DNA of 64,000 bases from Pseudomonas marginalis (GCF_900105325.1 NZ_FNSU01000002.1:310001-374000), one strand, 5' to 3'; shown: positions 26,683 through 34,688, counted from the stretch's first letter. Translations and numbers: made by a program. Notes: generated by a model not told the origin, from the sequence alone.

Positions 26683-27420
26683 TCAGTGCCCCAGGTAGAC
26701 GTCGATGACGCGAGGATCGTTTTGCACCTGATCCATCGAGCCGTAGGCCAGGGTTTTGCCCTGGTGCAGGACGGTGACTTTGTCAGCCACTGACTTCACG
26801 AACTCCATGTCGTGCTCGATGATCACCATGGCGCGGCCCTTGGCGATGCGCTTGAGCAGGCCTGCGGTCTTTTCCCGCTCGCCTGCACTCATGCCGGCCA
26901 CCGGCTCGTCCAGCAGTAACAGTTCCGGGCGCTGCATCAGCAGCATGCCGATCTCCAGCCACTGCTTTTGCCCGTGGGACAACAGCCCGGCTTTGCGCCC
27001 CAGCTGGTCCTGCAGGAAAATCATCTCGGCGGTCTGCTCGATCTCTGCTTGCAGGGCCGGGTCCTTGCGGGCGAACAGGCAGTTGAAAATGCCGCGTTTG
27101 CCGGGCGATGAGATGTCGAGGTTCTCGCGCACGGTGAGGTCTTCATACACCGAAGGGTTCTGGAACTTGCGCCCAACGCCCGCGCGGGTGATCTGGTATT
27201 CGATCATGTTGGCCAGTTGCAGGTCCTTGAAACGAATGCTGCCGGCACTCGGGCGGGTTTTGCCGCAGATCATGTCAAGCAGGGTGGTCTTGCCCGCGCC
27301 GTTAGGCCCGATCACCACGTGCACCTGGTTTTCTTCGACATAGAAATTAAGGCTGTCCACTGCCTTGAAACCGTCGAACGACACCGTGAGGTCTTCGACA
27401 CTCAGCAACAGGCCACTCAT
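26683..27420 (-). CDS. urtD: Urea ABC transporter ATP-binding subunit UrtD
   Basis: A 245-residue ATPase of the LivG type. Walker A is GPNGAGKTTLLDMICGKTRP (about residues 36-55), followed by the branched-chain/urea-type loop GRKFQNPSVYEDLTVRENL. The C-loop is LSHGQKQWLEIGMLLMQRPE and Walker B is LLLLDEPVAGMS. LSHGQKQWLEIG is characteristic of UrtD. It overlaps urtC by four bases. Confidence 0.94.
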   Translation of the reverse strand: MSGLLLSVEDLTVSFDGFKAVDSLNFYVEENQVHVVIGPNGAGKTTLLDMICGKTRPSAGSIRFKDLQLANMIEYQITRAGVGRKFQNPSVYEDLTVRENLDISSPGKRGIFNCLFARKDPALQAEIEQTAEMIFLQDQLGRKAGLLSHGQKQWLEIGMLLMQRPELLLLDEPVAGMSAGEREKTAGLLKRIAKGRAMVIIEHDMEFVKSVADKVTVLHQGKTLAYGSMDQVQNDPRVIDVYLGH

Positions 27421-28565
27421 GACTGCACCTCCTGTTTGTTGTGGCCAAGGCGTTGCAGCAAACCGGCCAGCCCGGTCGGCAAGAACAGCACCACGCCCAT
27501 GAACAGGAAACCGATGAAGTACTGCCAGAAGTTGACGAAGTTTTCCGACAGGTAGGTTTTGGCCACGCCGATCAACAGCGTGCCGTACACCGCACCGACC
27601 AGCGACAGACGCCCGCCAAGGGCTGCGTAAATCACGATTTCGGTCGAAGGAATGATGCCCACCAGCGACGGCGACGCGAGGCCGACCTGCAGGGTGAACA
27701 TCACCCCGCCGAGCGCCGAGATCAGTGCTGCGACGGCAAAGATGAACGCTTTGAACAGCGCCGTGTTGTAGCCGGAAAACCGTACGCGGTCCTCACGGTC
27801 ACGGATCGCCACCACCACTTTGCCCAGCCGGCTGCGCAGGATGAACCCGCACAACGCCACGCAGCCCAGCAGTAACAGGGTGGTGATCAGGTACAGAATC
27901 CAGGGCGTTTGAGGCGTTTGCAGGCTCAGGCCAAAGGCGGTCTTGAAGTCGGTCAGGCCGTTGACGCCGCCGGTGTAGCCTTGCTGGCCGATGATCATGA
28001 TCGACATGATCGCCGCCAACGACAGGGTGATGATCGAGAAGTACACGCCGCCCACGCGCTTCTTGAAATACGCGTAGCTGAACACAAACGCGAGCAATGC
28101 CGGGAGGACGAGGATCGCCGCAAAGGTGAATGTCGCCGACTCGAAAGGCTTCCACCACCAGGGCAGCGCGTCGACGCTGTTCCAGATCATGAAGTCCGGC
28201 AACGCCGAGCCGTAGAAGGCGGCGAGCGCGCTCGCCGCTTCGTCGTTGGCGGTGGCTTCAAGTTTCAGGTACATCGCCATCATGTAGCTGCCAAGGCCAA
28301 AGAAGATGCCCTGGCCCAGGCTGAGTATCCCGCCGTAGCCCCAGATCATCACCATGCCCACGGCGCAGAACGCCAGGCTCAGGTATTTGCCGGCCAGGCC
28401 CAGGCGAAAGTCGCCCAGGCTCAGGGGCAATATCACCAGCAACAGCAGCGACAGCCAGACCAGGCTGTGGCGCTCGAGCAACGGCAGCAACCCGGTGCGC
28501 AGCCGGCGCGTGGTCGGCGTCGAGGTGCTGGGGCGGGTGAGGGGCGTCTCAGTCATATCGTTCAT
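27417..28565 (-). CDS. urtC: Urea ABC transporter permease UrtC
   Basis: A 382-residue LivM-type permease with a cytoplasmic N-terminus of about 30 residues and roughly ten membrane segments. The typical GYGGILSLGQGIFFGLGSYM region is near residue 75, and a conserved cytoplasmic loop reads SRLGKVVVAIRDREDRVRFS (about 265). With UrtB it forms the membrane channel. It starts one base before urtB ends and overlaps urtD. Confidence 0.93.
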   Translation of the reverse strand: MNDMTETPLTRPSTSTPTTRRLRTGLLPLLERHSLVWLSLLLLVILPLSLGDFRLGLAGKYLSLAFCAVGMVMIWGYGGILSLGQGIFFGLGSYMMAMYLKLEATANDEAASALAAFYGSALPDFMIWNSVDALPWWWKPFESATFTFAAILVLPALLAFVFSYAYFKKRVGGVYFSIITLSLAAIMSIMIIGQQGYTGGVNGLTDFKTAFGLSLQTPQTPWILYLITTLLLLGCVALCGFILRSRLGKVVVAIRDREDRVRFSGYNTALFKAFIFAVAALISALGGVMFTLQVGLASPSLVGIIPSTEIVIYAALGGRLSLVGAVYGTLLIGVAKTYLSENFVNFWQYFIGFLFMGVVLFLPTGLAGLLQRLGHNKQEVQS

Positions 28566-28566
28566 C

Positions 28567-29469
28567 TCAGCGTCTCACTTTCGCGGCGAACAAGCCGTTG
28601 GGGCGGAAGAACAGCAGCACGATCACCACCAGCAGCGTGATGGCTTTGGCCATGGACCCGGTGGTGAGGTATTCCAGCGAAATCTGCGTCTGGCCGATGG
28701 CGAAGGCCGACAGGAAGGTACCCAGCAAACTCTCCACCCCGCCAAACACCACGACGATGAAGGTGTCGACCAGGTACTGCTGGCCGCTGACCGGGCCGGT
28801 CGAGGCCAGCATGGTGAACGAGCTGCCGGCGATCCCTGCCAGCCCGCAGCCCAGGGCAAACGTGACCGCATCGACACGGGCGGTGTTAATGCCGGCTGCC
28901 CCCGCCATGGCGCGGTTCTGGGTCACCGCGCGAATGCGCAGCCCCCAGCGGCTGCGGTACAAAAACAGAAACACGGCGCCGGCGATCACCAGTGTCAGGC
29001 CGATGATGAAAATCCGATTGAGCGGCAGTTCCAGGCCTTCGCTGATCTTCCACGCGCCTTGCAGCCATTGCACCGTGGGCACGCTGACTTCCTTGGGCCC
29101 GAAGAGCTGGCGGAACACCTGCTGCAGCACCAGCGACAGGCCCCAGGTCGCCAGAAGCGTGTCGAGCGGGCGGTTGTACATGAAGCGAATAAAGCAGCGT
29201 TCGAGCAGGAAACCGAACGCGAAGGTCACGACGAAGGCCACGCCGATGCCGATCACGAAATACCAGCCCATGTAGTCGGGAAAGTAGCGCGCAAACACCA
29301 CGGACGTGACGTAGGTCATGTACGACCCCATCGCCATCAACTCGCCGTGGGCCATGTTGATTACGCCCATCAGGCCGAACACGATGGTCAGCCCCAGGGC
29401 CATCAGCACCAACACCGAGAACAGCGAAAACCCGCTGAAGACCTGCATCACCAAAATATCGAAAGTCAT
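28567..29469 (-). CDS. urtB: Urea ABC transporter permease UrtB
   Basis: A 300-residue LivH-type permease with about eight membrane segments. It includes GLMGVINMAHGELMAMGSYM (about residues 33-52) and the cytoplasmic loop SRWGLRIRAVTQNRAMAGAA. Many UrtB proteins carry a long N-terminal periplasmic extension of about 200 residues; this one lacks it and has the core length only. It lies between urtA and urtC with close spacing. Confidence 0.92.
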   Translation of the reverse strand: MTFDILVMQVFSGFSLFSVLVLMALGLTIVFGLMGVINMAHGELMAMGSYMTYVTSVVFARYFPDYMGWYFVIGIGVAFVVTFAFGFLLERCFIRFMYNRPLDTLLATWGLSLVLQQVFRQLFGPKEVSVPTVQWLQGAWKISEGLELPLNRIFIIGLTLVIAGAVFLFLYRSRWGLRIRAVTQNRAMAGAAGINTARVDAVTFALGCGLAGIAGSSFTMLASTGPVSGQQYLVDTFIVVVFGGVESLLGTFLSAFAIGQTQISLEYLTTGSMAKAITLLVVIVLLFFRPNGLFAAKVRR

Positions 29470-29548
29470 TGCGTCGCTACCTGTCGCTGCACGTTGGCGG
29501 ACCGCGTGGGCGGGAGAGGGCGCGAGTCAGATCGCGCCCGACCCTGCA

Positions 29549-30730
29549 TCACAGTTTCGGGAAAGGGTTAGGCTCGATGGGCGCGGACTCGTAGATCACG
29601 TCAACCTGGCCCTGGGCGTTGAGGGTGCCGATGCGCGCACGCTTCCACAGGTGGTGGTTGTCCTTGTGGACCTTGACCTCGCCTTCAGGCGCGTCGAGGG
29701 TCAGCTCCGAGGACGCGGCGATCACGGCCGGGACGTCGAAACTGCCGGCTTTTTCCACGGCTTTCTTCCACAGGTACACGGCGGTGTACGCGGCCGCCAT
29801 CGGGTCGCCGACTACGCGTTTGTCGCCATCGCGGGCCTTGAAGGCGGCGACGAATTTCTCGTTGACCGGGTTTTTCAGGCTCTGGAAGTAGCTCATGCAG
29901 GTGAGAAAGCCGGTGAGGTTTTCGGCGCCGATGCCGGTGACTTCTTCTTCGGTGACGGCCAGCGCCATCAGCGTCTGGTTGCTGCTGTCGATGCCGGCGG
30001 CCTTGAGCTGTTTGTAGAACGCCACGTTTGAGCCACCGACGATGGTGGACAGTACGATGTCGGGCTTGGCGGCCTTGATTTTGTTGATCACCGAGGAGAA
30101 CTCGATGTTGCCCAGGGGCAGGTAATCCTCACCGACGATGGATCCGCCCTGCTTGGTCACCGACGCCCGTGCCAGCTTGTTGGTGGTGCGCGGCCAGATG
30201 TAGTCCGAGCCCACGAGGTAGACGGTCTTGCCTTTGTTGGCCATCAACCAGCTGACGGCTGCCAGGGTTTGCTGCGACGCTTCGGCGCCGGTGTAGATGA
30301 TGGCCGGGGATTTTTCCAGGCCTTCATAGAACGTCGGGTAATACAGCAACGCTTTGTTGCGTTCGAACACTGGCAACACCGCTTTACGCGACGCCGAGGT
30401 GAAGGCGCCGAACGTAGCGACAACGTGATCGTTTTCCAACAGCTTGCGCGCCTTCTCGGCGAAGGTCGGCCAATCGCTGGCACCGTCCTCGACGATCGGT
30501 TCGATGGTCTTGCCGAGCACGCCACCGCTGGCGTTGATTTCGTCGATGGCGAGTTTTTCCGCGTCCACCACCGAGGCCTCACTGATGGCCATGGTGCCGG
30601 TCAGCGAGTGGATGATGCCGACCTTCACGGTCTCGGCTGCCTGCACCTGGCTGACCAGGGAAAACGGCAACAGGCTGAAGGCGCCCAGCAACAGGGCATG
30701 CTTGATCAAACGGCGTTTGTCGTTGTGCAT
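29549..30730 (-). CDS. urtA: Urea ABC transporter substrate-binding protein UrtA
   Basis: A 393-residue periplasmic binding protein with a signal peptide (basic start, hydrophobic core ALLLGAFSLLPFSLV, cut near VQAAET). The UrtA-type sequence begins VKVGIIHSLTGTMAISEASV and includes YPTFYEGLEKSPAIIYTGAE and a late YLWKKAVEKAG. It captures urea or short amides for UrtBCDE. GGAGAG precedes the ATG. The gene's native leader is cut 25 bases upstream of the start by an ISL3-family element, so the operon may now depend on read-through or an IS-derived promoter. Confidence 0.94.
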   Translation of the reverse strand: MHNDKRRLIKHALLLGAFSLLPFSLVSQVQAAETVKVGIIHSLTGTMAISEASVVDAEKLAIDEINASGGVLGKTIEPIVEDGASDWPTFAEKARKLLENDHVVATFGAFTSASRKAVLPVFERNKALLYYPTFYEGLEKSPAIIYTGAEASQQTLAAVSWLMANKGKTVYLVGSDYIWPRTTNKLARASVTKQGGSIVGEDYLPLGNIEFSSVINKIKAAKPDIVLSTIVGGSNVAFYKQLKAAGIDSSNQTLMALAVTEEEVTGIGAENLTGFLTCMSYFQSLKNPVNEKFVAAFKARDGDKRVVGDPMAAAYTAVYLWKKAVEKAGSFDVPAVIAASSELTLDAPEGEVKVHKDNHHLWKRARIGTLNAQGQVDVIYESAPIEPNPFPKL

Positions 30731-30755
30731 TCACTTCTCTCCAGGAATAAAAAAA

Positions 30756-32063
30756 GGTTCATCACGGAATCCCGGGAAACACAGAAACAAGAACGCCGAT
30801 TTGATTGATGATGTTCGTGCGAGCAAACACATCTAAAAAACCGGCGTTCTTATGCGTGATATTAATACTTTCCTTCCTTTTTGGGAGGGCTTTTCTGTCG
30901 TCACGATCAAGCCCGATGGTGACGCTCTAAAGATCGATCTGATTCCCCACGCCACCCGATTCCCTTCCTGCGGCGGCTGCCAAAAACCTTGTTCAACCAC
31001 TCATGAGTATTGTGAGCGAACCGTTCGTGATCTGCCCATTCTCGGTCGCGCGGTGCGCCTCAGCATTTTGCTCAGGCGTGTTGGCTGCCGCGACTGTGGA
31101 AAACGCATGGAGGCCGTCAGTTGGCTGGATCGCTATGCCCGCATGACGCGCCGCTTGGCCGAGGCGGTCATTCAGGCCTGCGAGCGCCTTCCCACCCTGC
31201 ACGTGGCCCAGATGTTTGGACTGCATTGGGACACTGTTCGGTTGCTGGAGCGTCGAGCCTTGCAGGCGGTGTTGAGTGAGTTGCCGAAGGCGCAACCACG
31301 ACGCCTGATCATGGACGAGTTCGCGTTATTCAAAGGTCATCGTTACGCCAGCGTTGTGCTGGATGCCGATACACGACGAGTGCTGTGGATCGGTGAAGGC
31401 CGTAGCCGAGCGGCAGTCAGGCCGTTCTTCGAGGAACTGGGGCCGGAGGGCTGCGCTCGAATCGAAGCGGTGGCGATGGACATGAATACTGCTTTTGATC
31501 TGGAGGTTCGCCAGCATTGCCCGAAAGCGCGAGTGGTCTACGACCTTTTCCATGTGGTGGCCAAATATGGCCGAGAGGTGATTGATCGGGTCCGCGTCGA
31601 CGAAGCTAATCGGCTGCGTCATAACAAGCCGGCTCGCAAGGTCATCAAGCAGGCACGATGGCTGTTGCTGCGTAACCCACAGAACCTGAAAACGCCGGAA
31701 CAACAGGTCCATTTGCAGGATTTATTGGAGGCCAACCAATCGCTGATGACAGTTTATTTGATGAAGGCTGAACTCAAAACGCTCTGGACACCGAGCACTG
31801 CCTGGACCTGGAGATCGGCCTGGAAGCAATGGCTGCGCCATGCATATGAAAGCGAAATACCGGCTCTGATCCAGTTTGCCAAACGGCTAAAGGGTTATTG
31901 GCGGGGCATCGTCAGTCGGGTTCGCTGGCCGATGCACACCGGTCAGTTGGAAGGAATAAACAATCGAATAAAGGTCATCAAACGGATGGCGTACGGTTAC
32001 CGGGATAGCGAATTCTTCTTCATGAAGATCAAGAGCGTCTTTCCCGGTAATCCGTGATGAACC
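30756..32063. mobile_element. Complete ISL3-family insertion sequence
   Basis: The element is 1308 bp. Terminal inverted repeats of 24 bp (30756-30779 and 32040-32063) both begin GGTTCATCACGGA when read inward and differ at two positions. It is flanked by a perfect 8-bp target duplication TAAAAAAA at 30748-30755 and 32064-32071, the duplication size usual for ISL3. The single transposase gene is intact. The target is the T-tract of a terminator-like hairpin in the urtA leader, so the insertion lies between the leader and urtA. Intact ends and perfect duplication point to a recent insertion. Confidence 0.95.
30852..32057 (+). CDS. ISL3-family transposase
   Basis: A 401-residue transposase. 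The N-terminal zinc-finger region (FPSCGGCQKPC, then RVGCRDCGKRME) is followed by a helix-turn-helix and the DDE core. RRLIMDEFALFKGHRYASVV carries the first Asp (about residue 155), VAMDMNTAFDLEVRQHCPKA the second (about 213), and the C-terminal QLEGINNRIKVIKRMAYGYR the Glu. It ends six bases before the right end of the element and has no frameshift, so it is probably active. It is transcribed away from urtA. Confidence 0.95.
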   Translation: MRDINTFLPFWEGFSVVTIKPDGDALKIDLIPHATRFPSCGGCQKPCSTTHEYCERTVRDLPILGRAVRLSILLRRVGCRDCGKRMEAVSWLDRYARMTRRLAEAVIQACERLPTLHVAQMFGLHWDTVRLLERRALQAVLSELPKAQPRRLIMDEFALFKGHRYASVVLDADTRRVLWIGEGRSRAAVRPFFEELGPEGCARIEAVAMDMNTAFDLEVRQHCPKARVVYDLFHVVAKYGREVIDRVRVDEANRLRHNKPARKVIKQARWLLLRNPQNLKTPEQQVHLQDLLEANQSLMTVYLMKAELKTLWTPSTAWTWRSAWKQWLRHAYESEIPALIQFAKRLKGYWRGIVSRVRWPMHTGQLEGINNRIKVIKRMAYGYRDSEFFFMKIKSVFPGNP

Positions 32064-32103
32064 TAAAAAAAGCCCGACATCCCGGCTAAATCAATAGTCG
32101 GGA
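32064..32103 (-). terminator. Leader terminator upstream of urtA, T-tract used as IS target
   Basis: Read on the minus strand, CCCGAC (32102-32097) pairs with GTCGGG (32078-32073), followed by C and seven Ts (32071-32065). This is a rho-independent terminator layout between the ANTAR-like hairpins and urtA. An alternative pairing of AAGCC with GGCTT (32070-32074 and 32109-32113) could compete. The IS target duplication coincides with the T-tract, so one copy remains attached to the hairpin and the other to urtA. Confidence 0.7.
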
Positions 32104-32118
32104 AATCAGGCTTCTTGT

Positions 32119-32194
32119 GCCGAATCTGGCGGGACAGCTGTGTCCGATCCAGTCGTACGCGAGGTGCTTCCCTACTTGCCAAGGGGGCGTAGGG
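32119..32194 (-). ncRNA. ANTAR-type antitermination leader of urtA operon
   Basis: Three stems are visible on the minus strand. P0 (32194-32170): CCCTAC/GTAGGG outer stem, GCC/GGC inner stem, a 2-base AA bulge on the 3' side. P1 (32145-32132): GGAC/GTCC closing the six-base loop ACAGCT, with A at 1 and G at 4 as described for ANTAR targets. P2 (32130-32119): GCC/GGC closing AGATTC, with A at 1 but T at 4. Homologous layouts precede amiC (32497-32574) and the amidase (34532-34607). The AmiR-like ANTAR protein encoded at 33843 is the expected binding partner. Function is inferred from structure and context. Confidence 0.7.
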
Positions 32195-32227
32195 CAAACA
32201 GCTGGCGCGATGTCTCTGGAGAGTTAT

Positions 32228-32243
32228 AGCAAGGGCAGTGCCA
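32228..32243 (-). promoter_or_regulatory. Sigma-54 promoter of the urtA leader
   Basis: The minus strand reads TGGCACTGCCCTTGCT, which matches the sigma-54 consensus (TGGCAC, five bases, TTGC, W). Transcription should start near 32217 and enter the ANTAR-like leader about 23 bases later. Sigma-54 control fits a urea/nitrogen-scavenging operon that NtrC would activate. The IS now separates this promoter and leader from urtA. Confidence 0.8.
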
Positions 32244-32446
32244 ATTGCGACCAGGGCGTTTTCCGGGCAGTCGAAGGGGCGTGCGAGTGACGCCTGCATC
32301 TATTGTCGCGTGTCACTGGCCTGCGCTGCTTTGGCGCGAATGCACCCTGAATGCACCAATACCGTGAGCGTGTGGGCGGCATGGATGGGCTCCACGGCAA
32401 GGATTGAAACCGGCCGGCGCCGCGGGTGCAGCTCGCCCATTGCGTG

Positions 32447-32462
32447 TGGCCCACTATCTGCA
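32447..32462 (+). promoter_or_regulatory. Candidate sigma-54 promoter of amiC-amiR
   Basis: TGGCCCACTATCTGCA has the GG-N10-GC spacing and differs from consensus once in each element. The distance from its GC to the start of the P0 hairpin is 36 bases, almost the same as the 35 bases in the urtA leader, which supports it. The region between the two divergent promoters (32244-32446) shows no gene and would hold activator sites. Confidence 0.55.
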
Positions 32463-32496
32463 TGAGCGACAGGCAACACCCTCGCAGGGTCCCTTG

Positions 32497-32574
32497 TCAC
32501 ACGCCCATTCTCGGCAGGTGTGGAAGGCCCCTCGCATGACTGGCCCTGACAGTGTTGTCGCGCCAGCCCCAGGC
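32497..32574 (+). ncRNA. ANTAR-type antitermination leader of amiC
   Basis: P0 (32497-32523) pairs TCACAC with GTGTGG, has GCC/GGC inside and a 2-base AG bulge. P1 (32547-32560) is TGAC/GTCG closing loop AGTGTT, again with A1 and G4. P2 (32562-32574) is GCC/GGC with a 7-base loop. A terminator-like imperfect hairpin follows at 32585-32620 with a weak T-rich tail. The linker between P0 and P1 is alignable with the urtA leader (CCTCGC, then GACTGG). This places the regulator genes under their own antitermination control. Confidence 0.65.
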
Positions 32575-32697
32575 ACAACCCGCCTGAGAGCAGCCATTTT
32601 GTTATACGGCGTCTCGCTCAATCATTATTTGCACAGGCCTCCAGACCCCCAATCCACGAGCGGGTGTCTTTTCTCACGTTGAACAAGGTTGATAGGC

Positions 32698-33846
32698 ATG
32701 GTTGACCAGTCGATCCGCATAGGCGGTCTGTTTTCCGATACCGGTGTCACGGCGGCTGCCGAGGGCTCGACGATGCGCGGCGCGCAGTTTGCAATTGCGC
32801 AGATCAATGCGGCAGGCGGGGTCGGTGGTCGCCCGCTGCAGTTGATCACCCGCAACCCCGATTCAACGCCTGCGCTGTACGCCATGCATATCGAATCGCT
32901 GATCCGCGAAGAACACCTGCGGTTTTTCTTTGGTTGCTACACCTCGGCTGCACGCAAGGCGGCACTGCCGATTGTCGAGCGCTACGACGCCCTGTTGCTG
33001 TACCCGGTGTATTACGAAGGTTTCGAGTATTCGCGCAACATTATCTACACCGGCGCCACACCGAATCACAATGCCTTGCCCCTGGGCAATTACATGCTCG
33101 ACAACTTCGGCAATCGCGTGTTGATGATCGGTTCCGAGTACGTCTACCCGTACGAAACCAATCGCTTGATGAGCGACCTGTTGTACGAGCGTGGCGGTAC
33201 CAAGCTGGGCGAGTATTACCTGCCGCTGAAAAACGCACGTCCGGAAGATTTTGCCAAACTGATGGTCAAGGCCAGGGAGCTCAAGCCCTCGTTTATTTTC
33301 TCGACGGTCGTCGGCGAAACCATGGGGCATTTGTACCAGGCTTACGCCGACGCAGGCTTTGACCCCTCGGTGATGCCGATTGCCAGCCTGACGACCAGCG
33401 AAACCGACATCCAGCAAATGGGGGTTCACCTGGGCACTGGGCATATCTCGGCGGCTACGTATTTTCAGTCGGTGGACACGCCGACCAACCGCCAATGCAT
33501 CGCCCAATACCGCGAGTTGTTTGGTCAACACCAGGTCACTGACCGTTGCTGGGAGGCGGCGTACTTTCAGGTGCACTTGCTGGCCAAGGCGATCATTCGA
33601 GCTGGCAGCACGCAAGTGGAGGATGTGCTGCAGGCCATGCGCGGGCTGGAATTCGAAGCGCCACAAGGACGCATTCGGGTCGATGCCAACAATCACCACA
33701 CGTACCTGTTTTCGCGGATTGGCCGGGCCAACGTCGAGGGCCAATTCGACATCCTTTACGAAAGCCAGAGTGCACTCAAGCCTGACCCTTATGCCATTGC
33801 ACCCAATTTCAATGAATGGTCCGGCTCGGTGGGGAGACGTCCATGA
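32698..33846 (+). CDS. AmiC-like amide-sensing regulator (UrtA/periplasmic-binding fold, cytoplasmic)
   Basis: A 382-residue protein of the AmiC/FmdD/UrtA family: IRIGGLFSDTGVTAAAEGST, then YPVYYEGFEYSRNIIYTGAT and IGSEYVYPYETNRLM. Unlike UrtA it has no signal peptide, so it is cytosolic like AmiC, which binds short amides and sequesters AmiR. It overlaps the AmiR-like gene by ATGA, the usual arrangement for a sensor and its antiterminator. ATG 32698 is used; the frame extends only to TTG 32689. It probably senses urea or amides and controls the three ANTAR-like leaders nearby. No direct evidence for the ligand is in the sequence. Confidence 0.82.
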   Translation: MVDQSIRIGGLFSDTGVTAAAEGSTMRGAQFAIAQINAAGGVGGRPLQLITRNPDSTPALYAMHIESLIREEHLRFFFGCYTSAARKAALPIVERYDALLLYPVYYEGFEYSRNIIYTGATPNHNALPLGNYMLDNFGNRVLMIGSEYVYPYETNRLMSDLLYERGGTKLGEYYLPLKNARPEDFAKLMVKARELKPSFIFSTVVGETMGHLYQAYADAGFDPSVMPIASLTTSETDIQQMGVHLGTGHISAATYFQSVDTPTNRQCIAQYRELFGQHQVTDRCWEAAYFQVHLLAKAIIRAGSTQVEDVLQAMRGLEFEAPQGRIRVDANNHHTYLFSRIGRANVEGQFDILYESQSALKPDPYAIAPNFNEWSGSVGRRP

Positions 33847-34475
33847 CCTTGCGCGCCGCCAAGAAACGCCTGCGCAACGACAGCGCGACAGGCATCAAGG
33901 ACCTGCGCGACGTCAGCGTATTGGTGATCCACCCGGATGACGAGGATGGACGCAACCTGATCGAGCAGTTGCAGCGCATCGGTTGTCAGGTGCGTGTGCA
34001 ATGGCCGATTCCGGAGCGCTTGAGCGCCGAGGCGGACGTGATCGTATTGGCGGTGTCGCCGGAAAGCCTGTCGACCAACACGCCATGGCTGCTGCACGCC
34101 AGCACGCCGCCGATCATTCCGGTGATTGCCTATGAGAACCCGATCATCGTCGAGGCATTGGTGCAACTGAACGCTTGCGCTGTCATCCCTTCGCCCGTGA
34201 AGTCGTTCGGTTTGCTGACCGCTTTGGCGATCACCCTGAGTCAGTCACGCAAGGCCCGCGAACGGGAACGGCACGTCAAGCGCCTGGAAGGGCGCATGGC
34301 GGTCATGCGCACCGTGCAGCAGGCGAAAATAATCCTTATCGAAACCAAGGGCATGTCGGAGACCGATGCCTACAACGCCTTGCGAGATCAAGCCATGGCC
34401 AAACGCGAACCGGTGGAAAAAATCGCCGAAGCGCTGGTCAAGGCCCATGAGTTGTTCCGACAAGCCTGTTCCTGA
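33843..34475 (+). CDS. AmiR-like ANTAR antitermination regulator
   Basis: A 210-residue protein with an N-terminal receiver-like domain (about residues 20-130) and a C-terminal helical ANTAR domain (about 145-205) reading QQAKIILIETKGMSETDAYN, then LRDQAMAK. The receiver lacks the usual phospho-acceptor pattern (it reads DVIVLAVSPESL), as in AmiR, whose activity is set by AmiC binding rather than phosphorylation. Basic residues KARERERHVKRLEGR form the coiled linker. It is translationally coupled to the AmiC-like gene, and its RNA targets are probably the leaders before urtA, amiC and the amidase. Confidence 0.85.
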   Translation: MTLRAAKKRLRNDSATGIKDLRDVSVLVIHPDDEDGRNLIEQLQRIGCQVRVQWPIPERLSAEADVIVLAVSPESLSTNTPWLLHASTPPIIPVIAYENPIIVEALVQLNACAVIPSPVKSFGLLTALAITLSQSRKARERERHVKRLEGRMAVMRTVQQAKIILIETKGMSETDAYNALRDQAMAKREPVEKIAEALVKAHELFRQACS

Positions 34476-34531
34476 ACAGCCTTTGAGCATCAAGCTTGTG
34501 AGGGCTTGATCCTCTTCTGCGTGGACGTTTG

Positions 34532-34607
34532 CCATACGCCTCCCTTGGCAGGTATGGATCACCGCGTGGCGACCGGCGTGGACAATGGAGTCCTCCGGAG
34601 CGAGCCG
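34532..34607 (+). ncRNA. ANTAR-type antitermination leader of the amidase gene
   Basis: P0 (34532-34557) pairs CCATAC with GTATGG around GCC/GGC, with a 2-base AG bulge. P1 (34580-34593) is GGAC/GTCC closing loop AATGGA (A1, G4). P2 (34596-34607) is CGG/CCG closing AGCGAG (A1, G4). A CCCGA/TCGGG hairpin at 34649-34660, followed by TGGTTCTT, may be the terminator. No sigma-54 site was found ahead of it, so it probably works as an attenuator inside the amiC-amiR-amidase transcript. Confidence 0.65.
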
Positions 34608-34688
34608 TAACCTGTGCAGTGGGCACGGGTGGCGCGCGTCAATGATCGCCCGAGATCGGGTGGTTCTTAACGTCATTTGGAGAACACC

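Noticed and set aside
28354..29571. 405-codon plus-strand open frame opposite urtB
   Set aside because: Antisense shadow of a well-supported permease gene; composition is not protein-like.
32119..32200. Guanidine riboswitch (ykkC, mini-ykkC or ykkC-III) as explanation of the urtA leader
   Set aside because: The conserved ykkC cores and the tandem ACGR loops of mini-ykkC are absent; the repeated A1/G4 hexaloops and the adjacent ANTAR gene fit better.
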